Shown piece by piece: positions 1 to 5,549 of a stretch of 6,799 nt of DNA. Numbering within the stretch: position 1 is the first letter of the stretch; each line of letters starts with the position of its first letter. The translations under genes were made by a program, and so were the position numbers. This DNA is from Vulcanimicrobiia bacterium (GTDB taxonomy: Bacteria; Eremiobacterota; Eremiobacteria; Baltobacterales; Baltobacteraceae), in the NCBI GenBank assembly GCA_024281135.1, contig JAMXLG010000273.1:1-6799 (forward strand), read 5' to 3'. The notes under the pieces are model-generated. The model did no database searches. It saw only the letters and a list, made by a program, of their open reading frames with translations, and was not told where the DNA came from.

Positions 1-24
1 GAAATCGTACGGCCTGCGCGCTGC

Positions 25-1053
25 TCATTGCGGCGCGGCCACTAATGAGCCGTCGCCCGCACGATCCGGAAGCGGGAAGGTTCCGGACGTGGTAATCTGA
101 TTTCCCTGTTCGTCATAGACGGCTATGTTGGTGTGGCTTTCAATGTACAGCCGATTATTATGCGCGTCGAACGTGATCGCTGTGCCCCCACCTGCCACAC
201 CCGGAAACGTCCCCTTTGTCGGAACCGTTTTACCTGATTCGTCGAACGCTGTAACGGCGCTAGAGCAGATTCCGCTCACGGTTCCGTCCGTACTTACTAC
301 GTAGAACAGACGATTGTGCGTGTCAAACGTTATATCAACATTCGCTCCACAGCCGTATCCGGTCGATGCATTAGGAAGTCGAACGCCATTGCCTTGTTCA
401 TCCCAAACGTGGAGTTCGTTCCCTTGGGGCACGCCGAAAAACGGGACATCCGCGATCCCATAAAGGTGATGGTTAAACGGATCGAACGCAAGGCCCGTGA
501 TCGGATTGATGTCTTGGTCCGGACCGGGGAACGTTCCAGTAACCGTGACAGGGTTTCCCTCCTCGTCAAAAACAGCAGCTAGCACTGGACCGGAGCCGCC
601 GCTAGTCATCGTATAGATCTGGTGATTGTTCGTATCAACGGCGATGTTTATGAGTGAACCGGGGAAAGACCCCGCAGTCGCGACAGGATTGCCGTTAAGG
701 TCGAACAGTTTAAGCAGACGAGCTGTAACGTAGAGTCGACTGTTGTGCGAATCAAAAGCGATTTGGAAGGGCGTGATCAGGTCCGCAAATGGGCAGTTCG
801 CGATCGCATGGCCTTCTTCGTCGAACACAAAGATCGAATCGAAGTTAATGGAATAGATTCTGACCGAAGATGTAGCTCCGACAGGCACAGGCGGCGGCGT
901 CTGACCCGAATTCTGTATCGGCTGTGGACCTTGCGCGGGCACCGAAGGTGTCGAATTACTCCCACCTCCACCGCTACATGCGGCGAGCGCAAGAAGCAAC
1001 GCAAAAAACACACCGTTCATGCACGGCGCGACGCGTTTCTCAGATGTAATCAT
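25..1053 (-). CDS. Exported lipoprotein with six beta-propeller-like repeats
   Basis: I do not recognise a named family. The 342-residue product starts MITSEKR, followed by a hydrophobic stretch (VFFALLLALAAC) ending in a lipobox with Cys26 as the likely lipidated residue. A Gly/Ser then Pro/Gln-rich linker runs to about residue 60. The rest is repetitive. A strand motif like V-FDE-GN (near residues 77, 117, 162, 217, 270 and 313) alternates with I-FD-HN-LY, often joined by GTFPG. This suggests a six-bladed propeller of the NHL/YVTN sort, anchored outside the cytoplasmic membrane and probably binding a partner or polymer. The ATG at 1053 is preferred because GGAGA lies 7 nt upstream. The frame stays open to an ATG at 1215, but that ATG sits inside the -35 box of the divergent promoter. 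The ATG at 1020 has no ribosome site and would remove the basic n-region. The gene diverges from the blaI-like operon and may share its operators. Existence as a gene is secure; function is unknown. Confidence 0.85.
   Translation of the reverse strand: MITSEKRVAPCMNGVFFALLLALAACSGGGGSNSTPSVPAQGPQPIQNSGQTPPPVPVGATSSVRIYSINFDSIFVFDEEGHAIANCPFADLITPFQIAFDSHNSRLYVTARLLKLFDLNGNPVATAGSFPGSLINIAVDTNNHQIYTMTSGGSGPVLAAVFDEEGNPVTVTGTFPGPDQDINPITGLAFDPFNHHLYGIADVPFFGVPQGNELHVWDEQGNGVRLPNASTGYGCGANVDITFDTHNRLFYVVSTDGTVSGICSSAVTAFDESGKTVPTKGTFPGVAGGGTAITFDAHNNRLYIESHTNIAVYDEQGNQITTSGTFPLPDRAGDGSLVAAPQ
64..864 (-). repeat. Six degenerate propeller-blade repeats within the lipoprotein gene
   Basis: The motif V-[FYW]D-[EL]-G[NHK] recurs six times, spaced about 40-55 residues apart. 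It alternates with five copies of [IL][AT][FV]D--[HN]N---[YI]. The copies are recognisable only in the protein. The strand before the first copy (VRIYSIN) could close the ring with the last blade. The spacing fits one beta-propeller blade per copy; the six-blade count is inference from motif counting. Confidence 0.65.
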
Positions 1054-1195
1054 CGCGCGATCTCCGTCGAAGAAGCGTAGAGCCAAATGCACTATAGGCT
1101 TGGCATTCACGTACTTCGAGGGGCACCCGCCCCTGCGCAAAGAGGGACTTCGTGGGTAATTGACCGTGCCGCGAACTGGTTTTATCGTACGCTCT

Positions 1196-1209
1196 ACTAA
1201 AGTTTTAGT
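1196..1209. promoter_or_regulatory. Operator 1: inverted repeat upstream of the -35 box
   Basis: ACTAAA-GT-TTTAGT is a perfect 14-bp dyad. Its last base overlaps the first T of the TTGACA box. It has the same half-sites and spacing as the second dyad 45 bp downstream (ACTAA, 4 nt, TTAGT). Dyads with TACT/AGTA-type half-sites next to the promoter of a BlaI/MecI gene are typical of autoregulation by this family. Assignment to the BlaI-like protein is inference. The site also lies upstream of the divergent lipoprotein gene. Confidence 0.72.
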
Positions 1210-1237
1210 TGACAACGGTGCCCATTGGGTGTAGTGT
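1209..1237 (+). promoter_or_regulatory. Sigma70-type promoter of the blaI-like operon
   Basis: A perfect -35 box TTGACA (1209-1214) is followed after 17 nt by TAGTGT (1232-1237), which keeps the most important TA---T positions of a -10 box. Transcription would start near 1244, inside operator 2. A repressor bound at both dyads would therefore block RNA polymerase at both ends. The -10 box is only a partial match, so the promoter may be of moderate strength. Confidence 0.7.
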
Positions 1238-1257
1238 TCTACTAAGTCTTTAGTAGA
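1238..1257. promoter_or_regulatory. Operator 2: inverted repeat over the predicted transcription start
   Basis: TCTACTAAGTCTTTAGTAGA is a 20-bp dyad with perfect 8-bp arms around GTCT. It begins directly after the -10 box and covers the expected transcription start. Its core matches operator 1 in half-site and spacing. This position fits repression by steric block. It also explains why an in-frame ATG occurs at 1257: that ATG is part of the operator and has no ribosome site in front of it. Confidence 0.78.
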
Positions 1258-1274
1258 TGCTCGGGAGGGCCGCT

Positions 1275-1661
1275 GTGCCGCGTTCTAAAGCCAAGTCGCT
1301 CACCAAAGGCGAGCTTCGGATCATGCAAGTGCTCTGGAAGCTTCGCCGTGGGACCGTTGCGGATGTCGCCGCAGCCATGCCACCACCGCCGCTTGCGTAT
1401 ACGACGGTGCTCACTATGTTGCGCATCCTCGAACAAAAGGGCGCGGTGAAGCGTGAACTCGACGGGCGCGCTCACGTCTACTATCCGGCGTTTGCACAAG
1501 AAGAAGCGGCGCGCAGCGCGATCGGAGATGTCGTGCAGGCGTTTTTCAAGAACAGTAAGACCGCCCTCGCTATGCGCCTTATTGCCGAAGAGAAGCCCGA
1601 TAAGGACGAACTCGCGCAGATTAAAGAGATGATCGCGCAGTACGAGGAGGAGCGGGCATGA
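1275..1661 (+). CDS. blaI: BlaI/MecI/CopY-family transcriptional repressor
   Basis: A 128-residue cytoplasmic repressor, normal length for the family. The N-terminal winged helix contains the typical LTKGELRIMQVLW helix, the TVADV turn, the recognition helix region YTTVLTMLRILEQKG and the wing (GRAHVYYPAF). The C-terminal half should form the dimer interface. It contains the FF-x-x-S stretch (residues 90-94) near where BlaI/MecI proteins are cleaved during induction. The GTG start at 1275 is chosen because GGGAGGG ends 5 nt before it. An ATG at 1257, giving six more residues, lies inside operator 2 with no ribosome site and only about 13 nt from the predicted transcript start. The stop overlaps the start of the M56 gene in ATGA. 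It probably represses its own operon through the two dyads and is inactivated when the M56 protein is triggered. The family call is firm; the effector is unknown. The symbol denotes family only, since no beta-lactamase is nearby. Confidence 0.93.
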   Translation: MPRSKAKSLTKGELRIMQVLWKLRRGTVADVAAAMPPPPLAYTTVLTMLRILEQKGAVKRELDGRAHVYYPAFAQEEAARSAIGDVVQAFFKNSKTALAMRLIAEEKPDKDELAQIKEMIAQYEEERA

Positions 1662-3610
1662 TCGCATTGCAACCCGTCGCGTCGTGCGGTATCGCCTTTG
1701 TGGTTACCGCACTCGTCAACGCGATATGGCAACCCGCGCTCATCGCGGTGATTACTGCGATTGCACTGCGCATCTCTCGCTGCACCAATGCGACGACACG
1801 GCACGCCGTGTGGACGCTGGCACTGGTCGCGAGCGTATGCGTGCCGATCCTTAGCGCCACCTCGCTTGTGCTGCCACAGTCACCCGTTGCGGCGGTGACG
1901 TCTTCGTCTCCCGCGCAGCGCATCGCTAAGCGAATCGCCGAGATCAAACCACTTTCAGCGATTCCCACAGCGGCATTGCCGGCGGTTCATCGTCCGAAAA
2001 TCATGGTGGAGCCGACGTTCGCGCAAGTCGTAGTCGACGTTTGGGCGATCATCGCCGTGCTCGTTCTCGGCCGCCTCGCCTTCAGTTTCTTCTATCTCGA
2101 GCGTTTGAAGCGGGATGCTCTGCCACTTTCTATTGACCGGCGCCATGCGCTCTCGCGCTGGGACCGCGCGGAAAAAGGTCAGCGCGACGTACGGGTTTGC
2201 GTGAGCGACGAGATTCGCGTGCCCGTCGCAATCGGTATTTTCGACGCGATGATCTTGCTGCCGCACGATCTGGTCGAAGAACTTGATCCGACCGATCTCG
2301 ATCGCATTCTGCTCCATGAACTAGCCCATGTTCGGCGCTCCGATGATTGGGTGAATCTCTTCGAGCGTATTGCGCTGGCACTCTACTTTTTCAGCCCAGG
2401 CATCTATTACATTGCCCGGCAGATGGATCTCGAGCGCGAAGTTGCATGCGATGATTGGGTGCTCGCGCAAGCCGCCGAGAACGCTTCGTACGCGCGCTGC
2501 CTTGCTCGCATCGTTGAAATGACTCAGTGGCCATATCGTCCGGTAGCGGCACCTGGCGTATTCGTTACTCGCAAAAGCATGTCGATCCGGATCGAACGAT
2601 TGCTCGCGCGTGGTCGCGATATCCGGCTCCGGCTCGCGGTCGTTCCATCGCTCGTTTCAGTTGTGGCCATCGTCGCGATCGTCATTGCCGGCGGGTTTGT
2701 CTCGCCGACGATCGCGTACACGATGTCCGAACCGGTGGTGGGGACAAAGCCATCGCAGTTCAAACCGATCCTAGTTGCGGCGAAGCGCACACCCCACGCT
2801 GCCGCGACGATGAAAGCTAAAGCGACGGTTGCACCAACGCCGACGCCTACCCCGTTAATCGCGAAGATGACGAACGAGACGAAGGTCGCGACGGTCACGA
2901 AGACTGAGCTTACGCCGAAGCCATGGCCACATGAAAGTCCGCGTTCCGTTGTAGCGCAGGCAACATGGCCGTCGGACAACGCCGTTGCCGATGAGGGCTA
3001 CCTCGACCAGCTGAAGGACGCTGGTCTCACAAACCTCGACGCAGATACCGTTATCGCGCTGAAGTCTGTCGGCGTCACGCCCGACTACATCAAGCAAATG
3101 CGCAATGCCGGCATCGGTCCGGTAACGGCGCGGCAACTGATCGAACTCAAATCTGTCGGCGTGACGCCGGACTATATCTCGGTAATGCGCAACGCCGGGC
3201 TCGGTGCCACTGATGCGCGCGGTTGGACCGAGTTGAAATCCATCGGGTTGACGCCCGATTACGTGAGTCAAATGCGTTCGGCCGGCCTCCGCGCAGCAGA
3301 CACACGCTCGTGGGCGGAGATGAAGTCGGTCGGTGTCACGCCGGACTACATCAATGGAATGGTCAAAGCCGGACTCGGCAGCGCAGATCCGCGCACCTGG
3401 ACCGAAATGAAGTCCATCGGAGTCACGCCGGATTACGTACAAGAGCTTGCCAACGCGGGGTATCCGCGTCTCTCGAGCCGCGAGTACAGCGAACTGAAAT
3501 CGCTTGGCGTCGACGGTGCGTACATTCAGCGCCTCGCGGAACACGGTTTCAAAAATCTGCCCGTACACAAGCTCGTCGAATTCAAGGCGATGGGGATCGA
3601 TCCGAAATGA
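1658..3610 (+). CDS. BlaR1/MecR1-like M56 membrane metallopeptidase with a C-terminal repeat sensor region
   Basis: This 650-residue protein has the BlaR1 layout. Membrane helices lie near residues 10-38, 49-73, 123-147 and 326-348. A cytoplasmic zinc-peptidase domain sits between helices three and four. The zinc motif HELAH is at 220-224, with Glu221 catalytic. EREVACDDWVL (259-269) supplies the third ligand, probably Glu261. Outside the membrane comes an Ala/Thr/Pro/Lys-rich linker (about 360-440). Seven tandem 29-residue repeats of the type TPDYI--MR-AGL----AR--TELKSVGV fill 445-647. The SxxK penicillin-binding sensor of true BlaR1 is absent. The ATG overlaps the repressor stop (ATGA), with GAGGAGGAG just upstream, so the two are translationally coupled. 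By family knowledge it should sense a signal outside the cell and, through proteolysis, release the BlaI-like repressor. The ligand is unknown. The downstream exported protein carries the same repeats. Confidence 0.92.
   Translation: MIALQPVASCGIAFVVTALVNAIWQPALIAVITAIALRISRCTNATTRHAVWTLALVASVCVPILSATSLVLPQSPVAAVTSSSPAQRIAKRIAEIKPLSAIPTAALPAVHRPKIMVEPTFAQVVVDVWAIIAVLVLGRLAFSFFYLERLKRDALPLSIDRRHALSRWDRAEKGQRDVRVCVSDEIRVPVAIGIFDAMILLPHDLVEELDPTDLDRILLHELAHVRRSDDWVNLFERIALALYFFSPGIYYIARQMDLEREVACDDWVLAQAAENASYARCLARIVEMTQWPYRPVAAPGVFVTRKSMSIRIERLLARGRDIRLRLAVVPSLVSVVAIVAIVIAGGFVSPTIAYTMSEPVVGTKPSQFKPILVAAKRTPHAAATMKAKATVAPTPTPTPLIAKMTNETKVATVTKTELTPKPWPHESPRSVVAQATWPSDNAVADEGYLDQLKDAGLTNLDADTVIALKSVGVTPDYIKQMRNAGIGPVTARQLIELKSVGVTPDYISVMRNAGLGATDARGWTELKSIGLTPDYVSQMRSAGLRAADTRSWAEMKSVGVTPDYINGMVKAGLGSADPRTWTEMKSIGVTPDYVQELANAGYPRLSSREYSELKSLGVDGAYIQRLAEHGFKNLPVHKLVEFKAMGIDPK
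2990..3598 (+). repeat. Seven tandem 29-residue (87-nt) helical repeats in the M56 protein
   Basis: Seven back-to-back units of exactly 29 codons end three codons before the stop. The core is TPDYI--MR-AG (first helix) followed by a variable loop and W/L-x-E-L/M-KS-[VIL]GV (second helix). The first and last units are the most divergent, as is usual for caps of a helical solenoid. Units 3-5 carry Trp in the second helix. Codons differ at many silent positions between units, so the copies are old and held together by selection on the protein. Confidence 0.92.
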
Positions 3611-4374
3611 TCGCCCGGTTCCGCCCCTTGATGGCAGCCGCCGTCGCGATGCTGCTCGGCCTCGTTGCGGTCGCAGCGCAAGCCGACACCGCTCACGGCA
3701 CCTGGAATTTGAATAGCGAGCGCAACGAGCTGACGCTGGAACTTCGTTGGGAGAGTCCCGACGGCCGCCACAACAACGATCACTCCGGTTACGTCGACGC
3801 TCAGGCGCTCGGCATTGCTGACGCAATACATTCATCTGGCAAACACACAACGTTCGCGTTGCATCGCGAAGCGGGAGACTTTGCGTTCGACGGATGGGTT
3901 GGCGACGGCGAAGGCTCCGGCAGCTACACACTTACACCAAACGATGCGTTCTTCACGACGTTGCGCAATCGCGGATACGATGCTACGACGATGGATTATA
4001 AAATGGCGTTCGCAGACCTCGATATCACGACAAGCTACGTGAACGAAATGGAATCGCTGGGATTGAAAGGCGACGTCAATAATCTGATTGCCCTAAAAGC
4101 ACTCAATGTTTCCGCGCAATACGTTCGTGATTTACAAGCGGCCGGCGTAAGCGACGTCAGCGCGCAACAAATCATCTCGCTGCGCGCGCTACACGTCGAT
4201 GCTGCATACGTAAAAGAGATCGCCGGGGCCGGTTTTCCGCACCTTGCCGCGGGCCAATACGTCACGCTCAAAGCCATGAACGTCGACGCGGCCTATATCC
4301 GGTACCTCCGCAGTCACGGCTTCAAAAACCTGACCGTGGACCAGGTCGTCAGTATGAAGGCAGAGCGAATTTAG
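3607..4374 (+). CDS. Secreted protein with a beta-rich N-terminal domain and the same 29-residue repeats as the M56 protein
   Basis: A 255-residue protein of unnamed function. MIARFRPLMAAAVAMLLGLV starts a signal peptide with probable cleavage at AQA|D after residue 26. Residues 27-110 look beta-rich (GTWNLN, ELTLELRW, TTFALHREAGDFAFDGW, GSGSYTLTPN) and have no catalytic motif that I recognise. From 112 to the end come about five repeats; the first is degenerate, the second is 28 residues and the rest are 29. The last two (AGFPHLAAGQYVTLKAMNVDAAYI, split here only by the repeat border, then SHGFKNL) closely match the last two of the M56 protein. I have seen similar layouts beside BlaI/M56 pairs in Acidobacteriota; this is recollection, not a search. 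The start is the ATG overlapping the M56 stop (ATGA), with a weak GGGGA 10 nt upstream. The open frame continues upstream only as a shadow of the M56 repeats. It is likely a periplasmic or secreted partner, ligand decoy or modulator of the sensor. Confidence 0.88.
   Translation: MIARFRPLMAAAVAMLLGLVAVAAQADTAHGTWNLNSERNELTLELRWESPDGRHNNDHSGYVDAQALGIADAIHSSGKHTTFALHREAGDFAFDGWVGDGEGSGSYTLTPNDAFFTTLRNRGYDATTMDYKMAFADLDITTSYVNEMESLGLKGDVNNLIALKALNVSAQYVRDLQAAGVSDVSAQQIISLRALHVDAAYVKEIAGAGFPHLAAGQYVTLKAMNVDAAYIRYLRSHGFKNLTVDQVVSMKAERI
3940..4371 (+). repeat. About five 28-29-residue helical repeats in the exported protein
   Basis: One degenerate unit (NDAFFTTLRNRGY...) is followed by four clear ones of the type [ST]AxYV--L--AGV---SAQQ--SLRALHV. 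They align with the units in the M56 protein at the Tyr of the first helix, the AG/HG turn and the LKA/LRA of the second helix. The final unit runs to the last codon, so the repeat array forms the C terminus. Confidence 0.88.
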
Positions 4375-4448
4375 CCTTATTCCACAAGGAAAATCGAGCC
4401 ATTTAGAAAATCGTCCGGTCAATTAGCTGCCCCCCTCGAAAGGACAGT

Positions 4449-4871
4449 ATGACCAAGAACGAGTTAGCTCGTGAGCTCGCCGAGGAACTGGATATGCCGC
4501 GCCGCCAGGTGGTTGATATCATCGAAGCGCTGCTTGACAAATTCACCGACGTGCTCAAGTCGGGCGATAAAGTCCAGTTAACGCCATTCGGCCAGTTCAA
4601 GGTTCGGGACCGCGCGGCACGCATCGCCCGTAACCCGAAGACGGGCGAACCGATCAAAGTTCCCGCCAAGCGGGTTCTGAAGTTCATCGCCGGACGCACG
4701 CTGAAGGAAGCCGTCGGGACGGCGAAGCGTGGCGCAGGCGCGGCGAAGAAGTCGTCGGCCAAGAAGACCGCCGCGAAGAAGAGCACCGCGAAGAAGGCTC
4801 CCGCGCGTAAAGCTGCGCCGGCCCGAAAGGCCGCCGCAAAGAAGAGCCCGGCGCGCAAAAAAGGCCGCTAA
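4449..4871 (+). CDS. HU-family DNA-binding protein with an H1-like Lys/Ala-rich tail
   Basis: Residues 1-90 are a full HU/IHF fold. A helical dimerisation part (MTKNELARELAEELDMPRRQ) is followed by the beta-arm signature PFGQFKVRDRAARIARNPKTGEPI, with Pro63 where HU intercalates DNA, and the closing LKFIAGRTLKEAV. Most HU proteins stop here at about 90 residues. This one adds a disordered tail with 20 Lys/Arg in the last 50 residues, built from AKK and PARK units like the tails of histone H1, mycobacterial HupB and Hc1. The common GRNP of the arm is ARNP here. It should form dimers that bend and compact DNA, the tail adding nonspecific charge contacts. AAAGGA lies 4 nt before the ATG. The gene stands alone, 74 nt after the repeat-protein gene, and ends at a strong terminator. 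I see no convincing promoter in the 74-nt gap. Confidence 0.95.
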   Translation: MTKNELARELAEELDMPRRQVVDIIEALLDKFTDVLKSGDKVQLTPFGQFKVRDRAARIARNPKTGEPIKVPAKRVLKFIAGRTLKEAVGTAKRGAGAAKKSSAKKTAAKKSTAKKAPARKAAPARKAAAKKSPARKKGR

Positions 4872-4879
4872 ATTCCGGT

Positions 4880-4916
4880 AAAAAGAGAGCCGCCCGGTCG
4901 TTGGGCGGCTCTTTTT
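4880..4916. terminator. Bidirectional intrinsic terminator between the HU and PfpI genes
   Basis: GAGCCGCCC (4887-4895), a 7-nt loop and GGGCGGCTC (4903-4911) form a perfect 9-bp GC-rich stem. TTTTT follows on the plus strand and AAAAA (4880-4884) precedes it, giving a U run on the minus strand as well. The hairpin sits exactly between two convergent stop codons, so it can end both the HU and the PfpI-family transcripts. Confidence 0.93.
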
Positions 4917-4919
4917 CGT

Positions 4920-5492
4920 TTACGCCGTCGGAGCGTGCGCGGCGCGTCCCATCGTGGCAAAGAGCCGAATCATCCCGGGATTGAAGTGCTTCGCGATATC
5001 GTCGGGCTTACGGCTCGTCACCACTCCGGGTGACTCGACCAGCGGTTCGTCGGTCCACTCTCCGTCCGCGTTGCGGATATCAGTCTGCAGAGACGGCCAC
5101 GACGTCAGCTTCCGTCCCTTCGCAAGTCCGGCTTCCACGAGAAGCCACGGCGCGTGGCAAATTGCCGCGATCGGCTTACCAGACTGCGCCATGCGTTGCA
5201 CGAATTGCACGGCCTTTGGCTCCCTGCGAATGATGTCTGCGTTCACGACCCCGCCGGGCAGCATCACCGCATCGAAGTCGTCGGCGTTCGCCTCTTCCAA
5301 CGACATGTCGACATCGAATGTCTCGGAAGGCGTATGGTGATTCCATCCTTGAACCTGCGGCGTGTGTTTCGATATCAGCGTCGTCTTTGCGCCCGCGGCA
5401 ACCAGCGCTTTCCGAGGCTCGACCATTTCGGTTTGTTCGAAAGCGTCCTCGACCAAAATGGCCACGCGCATCCCTTGTAACTCTTGTGCCAT
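4920..5492 (-). CDS. PfpI/DJ-1 superfamily protein (YhbO-like, class I glutamine amidotransferase fold)
   Basis: This 190-residue protein has the usual length of PfpI/YhbO. It has a Rossmann-like start (MRVAILVEDAFEQTEM), the strand DAVMLPGG (74-81) and the nucleophile elbow AAICHAPWLLVEAG with Cys112-His113. Glu19 matches the Glu that completes the PfpI catalytic site. The C-terminal part (TSWPSLQTDIRNADGEW, VVTSRKPDDI) is typical of the group. Members have been described as proteases, glyoxalases or protein deglycases and often act in stress resistance; the exact activity here cannot be told. The ATG at 5492 fits the family N terminus (MAQELQG before the first strand), although its ribosome site is poor. 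An ATG at 5471 would also leave the fold intact. It converges on the HU gene, with which it shares a terminator, and diverges from aroC across 57 nt. Confidence 0.93.
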   Translation of the reverse strand: MAQELQGMRVAILVEDAFEQTEMVEPRKALVAAGAKTTLISKHTPQVQGWNHHTPSETFDVDMSLEEANADDFDAVMLPGGVVNADIIRREPKAVQFVQRMAQSGKPIAAICHAPWLLVEAGLAKGRKLTSWPSLQTDIRNADGEWTDEPLVESPGVVTSRKPDDIAKHFNPGMIRLFATMGRAAHAPTA

Positions 5493-5549
5493 AGCAGAGC
5501 GGTACCCATGGCGCAGGCGGCTTCAAAGTAGGCAGCCAAGGTATTTGAG

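Noticed and set aside
23..50. Inverted repeat GCTCATT/AATGAGC around the lipoprotein stop codon as a terminator.
   Set aside because: The 14-nt loop is long, the stem is AT-containing and only 7 bp, and no U run follows on the minus strand. The true terminator may lie outside the window.
1054..1215. In-frame extension of the lipoprotein gene to an ATG at 1215 (minus strand), adding 54 residues.
   Set aside because: It would put the lipobox at residue 80, far too deep for a signal peptide. Its ATG lies inside the TTGACA box of the divergent promoter, while the ATG at 1053 has a well-placed GGAGA.
2990..3598. Regular repeats with constant period suggesting a CRISPR or satellite array.
   Set aside because: The period is an exact multiple of three, the copies differ mainly at silent positions and the reading frame is open throughout, so this is a protein repeat.
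3223..3606. Upstream extension of the secreted-protein frame to an ATG at 3223.
   Set aside because: This part is the M56 repeat region read in another frame; its translation is Arg/His-rich without order. The ATG at 3607 gives a clean signal peptide and the ATGA overlap.
1658..3610. Calling the M56 gene a beta-lactam sensor (blaR1).
   Set aside because: The penicillin-binding C-terminal domain and its SxxK motif are missing, and no beta-lactamase or penicillin-binding protein gene is in the window.
2855..3931. Long open frame of 358 codons on the minus strand opposite the M56 repeats and the next gene.
   Set aside because: It is Arg-rich and repetitive only because it mirrors the 87-nt repeats, spans the junction of two real genes and has no recognisable domain. 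It is a by-product of codon bias in GC-rich DNA.
4375..4448. Separate promoter or terminator between the secreted-protein gene and the HU gene.
   Set aside because: No hairpin with a T run and no -35/-10 pair with acceptable match and spacing could be found. HU may have its own promoter, but the sequence does not show it clearly.
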